NCBI GenBank assembly: GCA_016713035.1 | Contig: JADJPW010000009.1 | Location: 338,305-402,304, forward strand | Reading direction: 5' to 3' | DNA: 64,000 nt | DNA from: Verrucomicrobiaceae bacterium | Lineage (GTDB): Bacteria > Verrucomicrobiota > Verrucomicrobiia > Verrucomicrobiales > Verrucomicrobiaceae | Part shown: positions 10,101 through 19,197 of the stretch, piece by piece | Layout: each line of letters starts with the position of its first letter | How positions within the stretch are numbered: the first letter of the stretch is position 1 | Translations under genes and position numbers: made by a program | Notes under the pieces: model-generated | The model's database searches: none | Told to the model about the DNA's origin: nothing | Seen by the model: the letters and a program-made list of their open reading frames with translations, nothing else

Positions 10101-10334
10101 AACCTGCACCGCCCCACCCGCAGAACCGATTGTGTAGCCGATCTGAAACCCGTCTTCATCACTCGAATTATCCTGCCAACGCACACGGACCTCGACACTA
10201 CTCGCATCGATGATGGTATTGGCAGCTACACAGGCACTCGGAGCCGTCTGGGCCTGGGACGATGCTGGCGCTGCAAAAACACAAAGGAGTACGAGCAACG
10301 CGAGGAGGTTGATTTTTTTAAAGTGACAAAACAT
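7179..10334 (-). CDS. Giant secreted protein: five FN3 repeats, Ig-like region, cyclophilin-type PPIase and sorting-like tail
   Basis: 1051 residues. The signal peptide is hydrophobic (LLALLVLLCVFAAPASSQAQ). About five fibronectin type III repeats follow (roughly residues 35-130, 141-232, 236-326, 328-423, 424-525), each with the [FW]TDN[SA]..E..Y.[VIL] signature. Then comes an Ig/cadherin-like stretch (PPGVTYNASTRTLTG). A cyclophilin-type peptidyl-prolyl isomerase domain lies at about 625-820 (FHRLSSGFVLQGG, GTLAMAKLGG, TDFFFNLNDN, FSVFGRV). An Ig-like segment and a C-terminal DDPDADGRKNLLEYAL...YTVEGSTDL tail common in secreted verrucomicrobial proteins finish the protein. PPIase activity is plausible from the domain, but substrate and surface role are unknown. 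Transcribed after the M23 gene, 77 bp apart. Confidence 0.85.
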   Translation of the reverse strand: MFCHFKKINLLALLVLLCVFAAPASSQAQTAPSACVAANTIIDASSVEVRVRWQDNSSDEDGFQIGYTIGSAGGAVQVLTTVSAAANATEVSFTVASNALGSGTLIYWYVRAFKGTANAPTSTSAWSNDSGFAWPNAAAPVFNAPTSLNATSPSEGIVSISFTDNATNEFGYEIHVRSAGGSTYTYLFDLDYNDTTAAFIRPQSPIDIMVRGFRVVSGSRTYTGQVEKLNFGFAAFNAPSNLTFTALVPEQVVLNWQDNSAIESNYQVEYRFVGDATYTSLGYFAANTTTYTLNGVPPEAIQFRVRATRGSGPDFFSGYSNEVTATTSLAPPTSLTGSSPAEGMFNLSWTDNSVFEANYEVQYRLKNAATFLTYDFYAANTTSKTNLPIEPGNIYEFRVRATIGAQAETSSLPSNIVEVSVPFNAPTNLVATPASDRQINFTWTDNSTVEDGYALYCKLPTESASQFRLCGFVAANVTSISVSAMDTGFQTPFTPNTAYDFELAAYAGDTLSNSLAVTATTKDGVTNDLSPPLFVNAAFSHTFALTTGQGTISSTSITGTLPPGVTYNASTRTLTGPATARGSYTPTLNVSWSNGWTTTYKVHLRPIYAKGRPIVATPIAAHTLTLGGAGGSVVIPLAATFADPDSESAITMTVPGADGTPGGRSLTIILNDSVTPDTVNNFRYYLNASDGYVNSVFHRLSSGFVLQGGSYKSGASANAFTSIPKGGSFSIGVPNEPGLANIKGTLAMAKLGGNPNSATTDFFFNLNDNTANLDAQNEGFSVFGRVADPSIATMDALGVLPLPPASGNPQAPNYAVTVNGQNTFFTELPHNAVTSPASINSSQLLRINGVTQNVPVLGSHSASSSNTSIVTTSMTGTDLTITGVAPGTATISLQVTDLDGNQLLTPHTFTVTVSSTYSTWAAAEGLTAGQNGTADDPDADGRKNLLEYALMSGPLASNGSAEPILGTSSDAGANKATLTFKVRKFAALTYTVEGSTDLLTWGTVWTSADGFTDDNVTAAVDNADHTLLTVRDSAAYSSTQHRFLRLKVTSP

Positions 10335-10353
10335 CGTCGTCGATAGGTTAGAG

Positions 10354-10398
10354 GGCTGGCAGAATACCGGATCGGGCGGGTCTTAGTCAATGCCAGCC
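10354..10398 (-). terminator. Perfect 8-bp inverted repeat after the M23 gene
   Basis: GGCTGGCA at 10354-10361 and TGCCAGCC at 10391-10398 pair perfectly across a 29-base spacer, 13 bp downstream of the M23 peptidase stop. No U-tract is present, so termination is only a guess; a regulatory site for the following FN3-cyclophilin gene is equally possible. Confidence 0.3.
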
Positions 10399-10411
10399 TG
10401 TGTTTCGTTCG

Positions 10412-11449
10412 TCATTTTACCGCAGGTATTTCCGGGATTCCTGACAGTAGCCTTACGAAGCGCATCCCTTCCACTGTCAGGGTGCCCTGGGCACCTGTCC
10501 CGGTGACGAGCCCACGGGTCATGTGGTAATGGGGCAGGCCGGTGTCCTTTACCCAGCTCAGGACGGGGGCGGCCACTGCCCGGTCTGCCGCTGCCACGCT
10601 GATGGGCAGCCCCCAGCGGCTGAAGGCGATCTCCCAGGCTTTTCCACGCGGTTCCCGATCTCCCAGCAACCAGGGATGGCGGCGCAATAGCTCCATTTTC
10701 GCACTCGCCGGCACCTGCACTCGGAAAGCTGGCTCCGTGCTCTGGATGAAGGCGGGCAGTGTCAGGGCCGGATCACGCCAATTGGCCAAAAACAGCGCCT
10801 GGAGGTCCACCCCGATCAGGTTCAGGCCATTGAAGGCTCCGTGGTGGTTCGGAGTGGCGTAATGCGCTGCATGCCAGGCATCAAAGTCGCTGTTCAGCAT
10901 CAAATTCAGCTCCACATGCACATGGGCGCGGCGCTGGTCGATCCCGCTGCCCGTGTAGCCCATGATGCCGATGCCCTGCCCGGCCTGGACGGCCTGCCCA
11001 GCAGTCACGGCGGCACTGCGCAAATGCGCATAGAGCGAGTAAAAAGCCCCTGCGCCGGGAAAATCATGCCGGATGACGATGTAGCGCCCGTAGTTGCTCT
11101 GGTTCGCTGCCGCTGTGACGTATTCGACCCGCCCAGCGGCGATGGAGCGGACTTCATCGAGTGGGTCGCCTTTTGCATCGCGTTTCACAGGCTTCACATC
11201 CAGCCCCTCGTGAAATCGGGCAAAAAGGATCCGGCTCCCGACCCTGCGCGGATCACGCACAAAACCGAACTGACCGCCCTCCCACGGCGTGGACTTCTCG
11301 CCCTCGAAAGTGCGGTCCACGTACTGAAAATAGCCTTCTGGCCGCTTTTCCAGCAGTGCCATGTTTTCAGTCGGCAGGACCAACCCGAGCTGGGCGAGGC
11401 AAAGAGCGGGCACCAGGGCCAAGGAGAGCAAAAACAGCCTGTTTCTCAT
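10412..11449 (-). CDS. M23-family (LytM-like) metallopeptidase, secreted
   Basis: 345 residues from the ATG at 11447-11449 (MRNRLFLLSLALVPALCLAQ, a clear signal peptide). Upstream in-frame codons overlap the lipoprotein gene in another phase and were rejected. The peptidase core is at about residues 70-190. HEGLD supplies the HxxxD zinc ligands, GRYIVIRHDFPGAG and YSLYAHLRS the conserved strands, and HVHVELNLML the HxH motif. M23 enzymes cut peptidoglycan cross-links or act as divisome factors. The C-terminal about 130 residues are not recognised. The start lies 7 bp after the stop of the lipoprotein gene, suggesting co-transcription. Confidence 0.85.
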   Translation of the reverse strand: MRNRLFLLSLALVPALCLAQLGLVLPTENMALLEKRPEGYFQYVDRTFEGEKSTPWEGGQFGFVRDPRRVGSRILFARFHEGLDVKPVKRDAKGDPLDEVRSIAAGRVEYVTAAANQSNYGRYIVIRHDFPGAGAFYSLYAHLRSAAVTAGQAVQAGQGIGIMGYTGSGIDQRRAHVHVELNLMLNSDFDAWHAAHYATPNHHGAFNGLNLIGVDLQALFLANWRDPALTLPAFIQSTEPAFRVQVPASAKMELLRRHPWLLGDREPRGKAWEIAFSRWGLPISVAAADRAVAAPVLSWVKDTGLPHYHMTRGLVTGTGAQGTLTVEGMRFVRLLSGIPEIPAVK

Positions 11450-11456
11450 AAAAAGC

Positions 11457-12098
11457 TTACTCCAGCGGGATTTCCTTCGAGCGTGGTGCGGGAGTGATGT
11501 CCTCCCCACGCTCGACACGGCGGGCGATTTCATCGAGCCGCTTCTGTTCCTCGATCTGGGCACGCCGCGCCTCACGTTTCTCCTTGGTGGTGGAAGGCAG
11601 CATCTCCTGCCATTTGGAGGCACTCTTATTGGAGCTGTAGTTCGGCAATTTCTTGCCCATTTGCTCCACCGTTTCGTCCGAAATGCCCTGCCAGATGGTG
11701 AAGGTGCCATCCGCCACGGGGCGGTCGATCTGGATGATGTCCACGGGCACCCCATTGACGATGGTGAGCATCAGCCCGCCCTGATTCACACGGGTCGCGG
11801 TCTCCAGTTGATTCCTCCCGTGTGCATCGAGCCGCAGCAGCACGCCATTGCCCACTCCATTGTCGGCTGGAAAGGCCTTGAAGCCGGCAAAGGCACCCTG
11901 TGAGAACTCCGGCACCTTTTTGAAGAGCAGCTGCCGCCCCTGGAAAGTAAAGGGGATCAACTCCCTGGGATGATCCGTGCTGCTGCCCGTCACATGCACG
12001 GAGATGGTGTATTTCGGCTTCAAGTAGCTCTGCATCGTGTCGCAGGCGGTCAAACTCAGCGCCACAGCGGCCAAAAACAGTCGGAGGAGGATTTTCAT
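11457..12098 (-). CDS. Predicted lipoprotein of unknown function
   Basis: 213 residues starting MKILLRLFLAAVALSLTACD; LTAC is a lipobox, with lipidation predicted at Cys19. The body has no motif that I recognise. The C-terminal third is charged and probably coiled-coil (KREARRAQIEEQKRLDEIARRVERGEDI). It precedes the M23 peptidase by 7 bp, so the two are likely one operon and may act together at the cell envelope. Confidence 0.7.
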   Translation of the reverse strand: MKILLRLFLAAVALSLTACDTMQSYLKPKYTISVHVTGSSTDHPRELIPFTFQGRQLLFKKVPEFSQGAFAGFKAFPADNGVGNGVLLRLDAHGRNQLETATRVNQGGLMLTIVNGVPVDIIQIDRPVADGTFTIWQGISDETVEQMGKKLPNYSSNKSASKWQEMLPSTTKEKREARRAQIEEQKRLDEIARRVERGEDITPAPRSKEIPLE

Positions 12099-12207
12099 GG
12101 TCGCTCATGAAACCCGAAGACGCCGCCGCTGGCAAGAACAGAGCAACACACTCGACTCAAAAGCCACGCCTTGATCCCTCGCCCCGCCGCTCCATCCTCC
12201 GCGCTTC

Positions 12208-12741
12208 ATGAACGCACAAACCCTAGATCACATCCGCGCCAAAATCCGCGACGTGCCAGATTTTCCCCAGCCGGGCATCCTTTTCAAAGACATTACCCCC
12301 GTGCTCGCGGACCCAGCGCTCATGTCTCGGGCCATCGAAGGAATGATCGACGCCACAGGCATCACCAGGGTGGATAAAGTCGTCGGGATCGACGCCCGCG
12401 GCTTCATTTTCGGCTCGCTCATCGCCCAGCGGCTGAATGCTGGCTTCATCCCTGTGCGAAAAAAGGGTAAACTGCCATGGAAGACACGCGGCGTGGACTA
12501 CAGCCTCGAATACGGCTCCAACAGCGTCGAAATCCACCAGGATGCCATCGCTCCCGGTGAGTCCGTGCTTCTTGCAGACGACCTACTCGCCACAGGCGGC
12601 ACCGCTGGCGCTGCGCTGCACCTCATCGAGCAATCCGGCGGTCAGATCGTCGGTAGCACCTTTTTTATCGAGCTAGGCTTCCTCCACGGACGTGAAAAAC
12701 TGGCCGGATATGGCCCCGTGCATTCTTTGATCACCTATTAA
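12208..12741 (+). CDS. apt: Adenine phosphoribosyltransferase
   Basis: Purine salvage: adenine plus PRPP to AMP. 177 residues, normal length. The PRPP-binding loop is VLLADDLLATGGTAGAA near residue 115. PDFPQPGILFKDITPVLADP near residue 15 and GIDARGFIFGSLIA near 60 are typical of Apt. It starts at ATG 12208 and ends 8 bp before glnD, so the two are probably co-transcribed. Confidence 0.96.
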   Translation: MNAQTLDHIRAKIRDVPDFPQPGILFKDITPVLADPALMSRAIEGMIDATGITRVDKVVGIDARGFIFGSLIAQRLNAGFIPVRKKGKLPWKTRGVDYSLEYGSNSVEIHQDAIAPGESVLLADDLLATGGTAGAALHLIEQSGGQIVGSTFFIELGFLHGREKLAGYGPVHSLITY

Positions 12742-12749
12742 AAACTCAC

Positions 12750-15533
12750 ATGACCGAACGCGAGTACCTGCGGCACCTCCAGCGCATTGGCGAAAAATTC
12801 TTTCCAAAGGAGGAAAAGATGCCCCACCCGCGTGCCGAAACGCTGCGCCGGGCAAAACGCTTCCTCAAGCTCAAAGAACAGCGGATCAAACAGCGCCACC
12901 GTGCACAATTCAGCGGCGCAGAAACCTGCCGTATGCGCAGTGACGTGATCGATTTCCTCGTCAGGGTCCTCTGGGACGAATGTGTGGCCGCACTAGAGCC
13001 CGCACAGCGGGAAAAGCTCAATCTCAGCGTCGTCGCCCATGGCGGCTACGGACGCCGAGTGATGAGTCCTGGCAGCGACGTCGATCTCACCTTCATGCTA
13101 CCCGGTTACAGCGCTCAGGTGCCGGATTTTCTCAGCAAGCTCATCAGCGATTACCTACTCTTCTTTTATGACCTAGGATTCAAAGTCGGCCATGGCGTGC
13201 GTAGCGTTGGAGATTGCTACGATTTGGCCAACTCAAGCATGGAGACGAAAACGGCTCTCATGGAAGCACGCTTCCTCACCGGCAACGATCAGGCCTTCAA
13301 AGAGTTCCGCAAAGGTTTCGACAAAGAGTGCATGAAGGACCGCGAAGAGGAATTCCTGCGCCTACGGCAGGATGACCTGAACAAACGCCACACGAAGTAC
13401 GAAAGCACTCCCTTCGTACAAGAGCCCCACATCAAAAACGGCTGCGGTGGCCTGCGTGACTACCAGAACCTCATCTGGATGAGCTACGCCAAGCTCGGCA
13501 CACTCAATCCAAAAGACCTCGTCGCAGGCGGCTACATCTCCAAATCCGGCTGGCAGGAAATCGAGAGCGCCTACGCACTCATCCTCCGAGTCCGCAATGA
13601 GATGCATTACAGCGAGCGCCGCGCCAGTGACCTCCTCACCCTGCGCCTCCAGGGCCAAGTGGCCACCAATCTCGGCTACCGGCATAAGCGGATGCTCCGC
13701 CGTATCGAGGCGCTGATGCATGACTACTACACCGCCACGCGTGACATCCTCCAGCGCAGCAGCGAGATCATGGACCGCTTTCACCTCCAGCAACTGGAGA
13801 GCGCAGAGCACCGCCGCGGCCTGCGGGGCTTCCTCGCACGCAGCAAAACCAAAAAGCAGACCGAAAAGTTCGACGGCTTCATCCGCAAACATGAACGCAT
13901 CTACGCTGAGGACAAGAATGTCTTCAAAGAAGACCCTGCACGGCTCATGCGGCTGTTTTTGCACACGCAGCAGCGTCACCTGCGCCTCAGCCCAGACCTC
14001 TTCCAGCTCGTGCAGGATAACTTCCGCCTCATCGACCAGGCATTCCGCTACGCGAAGGTCAACCGCGAGACCTTTGAGGCCATCCTAGCCAATAAAGGCG
14101 ACGTCGCTCGCGTGCTCCGCCAGATGCACCGCGTCGGCTTTCTCGGAAAGTGGATGCCAGAGTTCGGAGCGCTCACCAATCTCGTCCAGCACGAGTTTTT
14201 TCACCTCTATACTGCTGATGAGCATACCCTGCGCACCATCGACAAGCTCGATGAGCTCAGCGACCCCACGCTACCCGGTGTAAAGCTCTACCAACAGCTC
14301 TTTCACGACCTCCAGCAGCCCGCCATCCTCTACATCGCACTGCTGCTGCATGACGCAGGCCGTGCTGCCAATAAAAAGACCCACAGCGACGAAAGCGCCA
14401 CCCTCGCCGCTGCCGTCTGCCGCCGCCTCCAGATCACTGGCGAGCGCCGCCGCATGCTCCTCTTCCTCGTGGATAATCACCTGCTGATGTATCGCACCGC
14501 CACGACCAAGAGCCTCGAAGACCCCGCCGTCATCGAGGAATTCGGCACCATCGTGCGCACGCGTGAGAATCTCGATACGCTGCTCATCATGACCTACGCT
14601 GACAGCAAGGGCACTAGCGATAAAAGCTGGACCGGCTACAAGGAAGCCGCCATCCGCCAGCTCTACTACAATACGCTAGCGTTCCTCAAAGCGCCTGCCG
14701 ACTTCATGCGCAGCCTGCATGCCCCGCTCGATGAGGTGCGTGCTGTAGTGCTGAAAAAACTGGGCTCCGGCTTCGATGCCGAAGTAGAGGCACACTTCCA
14801 CCACATGCCCGCGTCCTACTTCAACTTCCGCGAGGCAGCCGACATCGCCACTCATGTGCGCCAGTTCCGAGAGTTCTTCATCAAGCTCGGCACACAAGAG
14901 CAGGCCGAAGCAGGGCTACTCCCCGTCATGCACTGGGAGGACCACCCAGAGCAAGGCTACAGCGACCTCACCGTCGTCGGCTGGGACCGCCACCTCCTCC
15001 TCGCACGCGTCGCTGGCGCACTCGCCGCTCAGAGCATCAACATCCTCAGTGCCGACTTCTTCCGCCGTGGCGATCACCTCGTGCTCGACATCTTCCGTGT
15101 CTGCAGCACGAATTTCACCGCCGTCAGCACCAAGGCGGCACGCAATCGCGTGGAGGCCTCTGTCAAAGCGGCCTTCCTCGATCAAAACTTCGATTTCAGC
15201 CACGAAATCGCTGAGAAACGTGAGAAATCCACCTCACCCGACGAAATCACCGCCGAGATCCCCCAGCGTGTTTACGTCAACAACCACGTTTCACCCGACG
15301 AAACCGTCTTGGAGGTCCAGGTGCTCGACCGACTCGGCCTGCTGCATGACATCTTCATGGCCGTCGGTCGCCTGGGTCTGAATGTCACCCACGCACGCAT
15401 CAACACCGAAAAAGGTGCCGCCATCGACACCATCTACATCCAAGATGAACAAGGCTGTAAAATCACGGACAAAGACCGCGTCGAAGATCTCGCTAAACTG
15501 ACATCCGCCGCCGCCATGACGGTGGTGGCATAA
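12750..15533 (+). CDS. glnD: [Protein-PII] uridylyltransferase / uridylyl-removing enzyme
   Basis: Bifunctional nitrogen sensor that uridylylates PII at low glutamine and deuridylylates it at high glutamine. 927 residues. The nucleotidyltransferase domain has AHGGYGRRVMSPGSDVDLTF near residue 95. A central HD domain has IALLLHDAGRAANKKTHSDE near 530; the family norm is HDIAKG, so this site is slightly unusual. Two C-terminal ACT domains start near 735 (LTVVGWDRHLLLARVAGALA) and 845 (LEVQVLDRLGLLHDIFMAVG). It is preceded by apt. No glnB or glnA is in the window, so it is separate from its substrate gene. Confidence 0.93.
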   Translation: MTEREYLRHLQRIGEKFFPKEEKMPHPRAETLRRAKRFLKLKEQRIKQRHRAQFSGAETCRMRSDVIDFLVRVLWDECVAALEPAQREKLNLSVVAHGGYGRRVMSPGSDVDLTFMLPGYSAQVPDFLSKLISDYLLFFYDLGFKVGHGVRSVGDCYDLANSSMETKTALMEARFLTGNDQAFKEFRKGFDKECMKDREEEFLRLRQDDLNKRHTKYESTPFVQEPHIKNGCGGLRDYQNLIWMSYAKLGTLNPKDLVAGGYISKSGWQEIESAYALILRVRNEMHYSERRASDLLTLRLQGQVATNLGYRHKRMLRRIEALMHDYYTATRDILQRSSEIMDRFHLQQLESAEHRRGLRGFLARSKTKKQTEKFDGFIRKHERIYAEDKNVFKEDPARLMRLFLHTQQRHLRLSPDLFQLVQDNFRLIDQAFRYAKVNRETFEAILANKGDVARVLRQMHRVGFLGKWMPEFGALTNLVQHEFFHLYTADEHTLRTIDKLDELSDPTLPGVKLYQQLFHDLQQPAILYIALLLHDAGRAANKKTHSDESATLAAAVCRRLQITGERRRMLLFLVDNHLLMYRTATTKSLEDPAVIEEFGTIVRTRENLDTLLIMTYADSKGTSDKSWTGYKEAAIRQLYYNTLAFLKAPADFMRSLHAPLDEVRAVVLKKLGSGFDAEVEAHFHHMPASYFNFREAADIATHVRQFREFFIKLGTQEQAEAGLLPVMHWEDHPEQGYSDLTVVGWDRHLLLARVAGALAAQSINILSADFFRRGDHLVLDIFRVCSTNFTAVSTKAARNRVEASVKAAFLDQNFDFSHEIAEKREKSTSPDEITAEIPQRVYVNNHVSPDETVLEVQVLDRLGLLHDIFMAVGRLGLNVTHARINTEKGAAIDTIYIQDEQGCKITDKDRVEDLAKLTSAAAMTVVA

Positions 15534-15538
15534 GACAT

Positions 15539-17092
15539 TTACACCTTCAGCCCCATCAGCTCACGAGCCTCCGCCTGACCAGCAGCAGGCCTACCATACT
15601 CACTGGCAGTGACGCGAGCCAGCGCCACGAGGTGACGCCAGCGGAAAGCGTCTCGCGTTCGCTCAAATTCATCACGCGTGGTTTGGAAGTATTTTTCAGC
15701 GTGGAGAGCACCATCCTCACTCACGGCATAGCGGAGCAACACGTTCAAAAGTGGCTGCACAGGTAACTTCAGCGCTCCATAGGCCTGCACGGCAGCGCTG
15801 GCCTGCGACTGCATGTTATGGCGAATCGCGTCATTCAGCGCAGCGAGCAGCTTGGCCGGGTCCGAAGTGCCTAGAGCATTGAGATGGTGCTTGGACGGGA
15901 CTGGCTGCCAATCGAGAAAATCTTTCCGTGCACCACGATCCCGCGCGATCTGCCAAGCTCAGAGGATCAGACAGGCATGGACATTTCTGCCCTGGCTAAC
16001 GCTACTGAGATTCCGCCACGCATGCACACTGTCACTCGCATGCACGCCGACCGAGTCGCCATGCACACTGCCACAGGGCTTGCCTGGTGACTCCCACTCC
16101 GGCAGGCGCCCGTGATCACGCAGCACGAGCTGGTTCGCCGCCAGTGAGAGTGCTTCGCCAATTTCATGCGGATCAAAACCTGCCGCGAGTGCCTCCGCGA
16201 CCGCTCCAGCCGCCTCAGACGGCTCACCGCTGAAAATCAGCATCGAGAGCTTTTCCAGCGCCGCATCCTCCAGTTTTTTTGCACCTGGAGCGCGATCATG
16301 GAGCTTGTGTTCGTCCAATAGTTGCGTCAGCACCTTGCTATGCTCCTCCCATTCTGGTCGGCGATATTTCTCCGCATTCAGGCAATAGCGCAGCGACATG
16401 CGCAGCATCGTCGTGGCGTGCTCACGACCCACAAGATCGAGCAAATCCCAGGCTCGATAAGGCAGCACCGTGCGGTGAACCTCCGTATCATCCTCCACGC
16501 ACTCCAGCAGCGCACTGAGGCCCGTATCTTCACTCTCTTGCATCAGTTTTGCAAAAATCCGCTCCGCAGTCGCCGCGTCCTTATTCTTCACGGCCGCATG
16601 AAGCTGCCCAGGGGAAGTCTTATCACCCGCAGCACTCACGGAGTGAAGCACCTCGGCATCACGCCCACCGTTTTCCTGAATGCGATTCGTATTGCGGTAA
16701 AGAACCTTGAAGACCGGCAATGCCGCTTCAGCGCTCGGCATCAGCTCGGCCATTTTGAATGCTGGATACATCGCCATGAGCGTGTGAAAGCCGATGTAGT
16801 CCTCCCCGCCAAAGGTGCGTGCATTCGCCAATACACCCGCCGCGACCAGTCGCTTCAGCGGCGTGCCGTCTCGCAACTTCCCAGCAAGTGCGGGCTGGAG
16901 CTTATCCACTGGCGTCTCTTGCATGAAGCACACCAGCGACTCCAGTGCGCCAAAGTGAAGCGCAGGCACCACATCTGCCGCCCGTGAACTGCGGATACCC
17001 AGCTCCGCTGCCAAGGCAGGCCCGATAGTGGCAAGGAGTGTGCTCTGACCGACCTCCGTCAGAAAGTGACGACGAGACGAGATTTTATTCAT
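15539..17092 (-). pseudogene. Tat-exported protein of unknown function, interrupted by an in-frame TGA
   Basis: The gene opens with a twin-arginine leader (SSRRHFLTEVGQSTLLATIG) and reads 377 residues to TGA at 15959-15961. The same frame then continues for 139 codons (AWQIARDRGARKDFLDWQPV ... ELMGLKV) to the stop at 15539, giving a 517-codon gene. Both halves have protein-like composition, the second with SEDGALHAEKYFQTTRDEF. The interruption is a single substitution, perhaps GGA to TGA. The family is not recognised with certainty; helical repeats and several conserved-looking histidines suggest a soluble periplasmic protein. It is convergent with glnD, whose stop is 5 bp away. If the stop is real, the C-terminal quarter is lost. 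Confidence 0.7.
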
Positions 17093-17146
17093 AAATGACC
17101 TCCAGGTTAGATTTCGCCATCAGCGTCCCGGATTTACAAAGAAAGG

Positions 17147-17686
17147 TCAATCAGAAATAAAAGCAGGGGGAGAGGAGCGCAGCATCCGCACCGCCTCCGC
17201 ATTCGACCAAAAGGCAAATTCATCAAACGGCACCGCCTCGGGTGCCAGAGCGAACCATTCCTGCACTTCTGTCGGGTCAGCACGAACCGTATCAAAACTC
17301 TGCACTCGTGCAGAATACACGAGATCAATCGTCGGCCAAATATACCCCTGAAAGTCATAGCGATTGTTCACGGTGCCAAGGTAACGAAACTCCTTCGGTG
17401 AGATGTCGATACCACATTCCTCGCGTGTTTCGCGTGCAGCGGCCATTTCTCCCGTCTCGTCAGCTTCGATCACTCCACCGGGTAACCCCAACATGCCCAA
17501 ACCGGGCTGAATAGCACGTCGGATAATCAGCACACGCCCCTCAGCATCTTGCACGACCGCGACAGCCGCAGGGATAAGCGTCACAAAGTGCCGATACTCA
17601 CAGGCAACGCAGCGAAACTCGCGCTCACTCACCTGGCGTGGCTCTGCCGCCCCGCAGTCGGAGCAGTATAAAAATGGTCTGGGCAT
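17147..17686 (-). CDS. Nudix hydrolase with N-terminal zinc ribbon
   Basis: 179 residues from the ATG at 17684-17686 (MPRPFLYCSDCG). A TTG start 63 bases upstream is possible but adds an unremarkable extension. Two CxxC pairs (CSDCG and CVACE, residues 8-27) form a zinc ribbon like that of NADH pyrophosphatase NudC relatives. The Nudix box GGVIEADETGEMAAARETRE then ECGI is complete (G-x5-E-x7-RE-x-x-EE-x-G with the second glutamates present). It hydrolyses an unidentified nucleoside diphosphate derivative. Located between the Tat protein and the MFS gene, all on the minus strand. Confidence 0.88.
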   Translation of the reverse strand: MPRPFLYCSDCGAAEPRQVSEREFRCVACEYRHFVTLIPAAVAVVQDAEGRVLIIRRAIQPGLGMLGLPGGVIEADETGEMAAARETREECGIDISPKEFRYLGTVNNRYDFQGYIWPTIDLVYSARVQSFDTVRADPTEVQEWFALAPEAVPFDEFAFWSNAEAVRMLRSSPPAFISD

Positions 17687-17802
17687 ATCCGGCAGCCACT
17701 CGCACAGATTTAGACAAAACGCTTCTGAAAAAGGGAATGGTTTACCCAACAGAAAACGATCCCCGCTAGATCGGCCGCCCTACAGACATGCACCGATACT
17801 CC

Positions 17803-19086
17803 TCAGCCCTGCGCCCCCTCCACCCCACGCGGGCGAATCATGAGCACAATGCCCACCGAAATCACACATAGACCGGCAAACACACCGAAACTCACATTCA
17901 GCGGCACCTGGTTGTCATTCAGAACACCAAATCCCCAATCCGCGAGCCCCCCGCAACTCATGCTAACGAAATTCATGATGCCATATCCCGTCGCACGCAA
18001 TTCCGGACGCGTGATCTGCGAGAGAATCGGCATATTGTTGCCATCAAAAAAACCCCACCCGATCCCAAAAAGCACCAGCGACACGATTGCCAGACCGAAA
18101 GAATGTAAAGCAGGCGCATTCCCCACGCCAAACAGCGCAGGCACAATCAAGAGCATGCCCATAGCACTGACATAGACACGCCCCTGCGGTGATTTTCGCA
18201 TCCAGCGATCCGCCAGCCAGCCCCCCAGCATCGCAGAGCACAAAGCCGCCGCCTGCCAATAAAGCGCCGCAGAAACCCCCGCCTTCCCCTGGCTGATATT
18301 AAACTCCTTCTGCAAAATCGCAGGCATCCAATCACGCACCACCCACGCTGCTAGAGCCGGCAAAGTGAAATAGACCACCAGCAGAAGAAAGGCACGGTTT
18401 GTCATCAGCTCACGCACAGCAGAGACGACTCCCGGCCTCTCCATACCCTGTGCAACCACACGCGGCGCATCCCTCAGCAACAAGAGCAAGGGCACCGCAT
18501 ACAAAATGCCCACCAGCCCCGTGTAATCGAAAGCCCCCCTCCAACCAAAATCCGGCCACTCATTCACATACCCCGCAAAACCTCCAATCATCACCCCGCA
18601 ATAAATCCCTGTCTGATGCACCCCCACAGCCCGGGAGCGAGTCCCGCCCACATGAAAATCCGCAATCAACGCCAACGCCGCCGGAATATAAAAAGCCTCA
18701 CTCACTCCCATCGCCGTACGAGCCCATAGAAGCTGCTGATAATCCTGCGCCTGCCCAGTAAGCCACGTAATCACCGACCAAAGAAACAGACTGCCACAAA
18801 TGGTGTACTTTCGGCTAAAACGATCTGCGATATAACCACCGATCGGGCTAAACACCGCATACACCCACTTAAACTGCCCCAACATATACCCCCAGTTCGC
18901 CTCGCTACCGATAGAAGGAACATCCGCCATCACAGAAGTCTTCATCGAAGCAATCATCTGCCGGTCCAAGTAGTTCAGCAACGCCACCGGGAACAGCAAC
19001 GCCACCACCGTCCACGCAAGACGCCCCGGCGAAGCCCCAGAAGCCCCCGACGAATCGGAAGAAAGTGAAACGTGTTTGATGCCCAT
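17803..19086 (-). CDS. Major facilitator superfamily transporter (ACS-like)
   Basis: 427 residues with about twelve hydrophobic segments. ALLNYLDRQMIASMKTSVM in helix 1, GGYIADRFSRKYTICGSLFL between helices 2 and 3 (the MFS signature loop) and a long central loop fit the anion:cation symporter family, which imports hexuronates, glucarate and related organic acids. It starts at ATG 19084-19086. No sugar-acid catabolic genes flank it, so the substrate cannot be named. The codons are less GC-rich than in upstream genes. Confidence 0.87.
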   Translation of the reverse strand: MGIKHVSLSSDSSGASGASPGRLAWTVVALLFPVALLNYLDRQMIASMKTSVMADVPSIGSEANWGYMLGQFKWVYAVFSPIGGYIADRFSRKYTICGSLFLWSVITWLTGQAQDYQQLLWARTAMGVSEAFYIPAALALIADFHVGGTRSRAVGVHQTGIYCGVMIGGFAGYVNEWPDFGWRGAFDYTGLVGILYAVPLLLLLRDAPRVVAQGMERPGVVSAVRELMTNRAFLLLVVYFTLPALAAWVVRDWMPAILQKEFNISQGKAGVSAALYWQAAALCSAMLGGWLADRWMRKSPQGRVYVSAMGMLLIVPALFGVGNAPALHSFGLAIVSLVLFGIGWGFFDGNNMPILSQITRPELRATGYGIMNFVSMSCGGLADWGFGVLNDNQVPLNVSFGVFAGLCVISVGIVLMIRPRGVEGAQG

Positions 19087-19197
19087 GAGAAAAGAGAAAA
19101 GTTAAAAACGAGACAGCCTCAACAATAGCGCAACGATAGCGGGAAACTCGAAAAGCCAAAGAGCCTACCTTTCGTGAAGAGAACCAACTAAGCCAAG

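Noticed and set aside
15959..15961. TGA read as selenocysteine
   Set aside because: No redox or Cys-aligned context, no recognised SECIS, and a second broken gene uses TAG, so recoding is unlikely.
19087..19197. REP-like hairpins next to RAYT copy 1
   Set aside because: No convincing inverted repeat with GTAG was found on either side of the gene.
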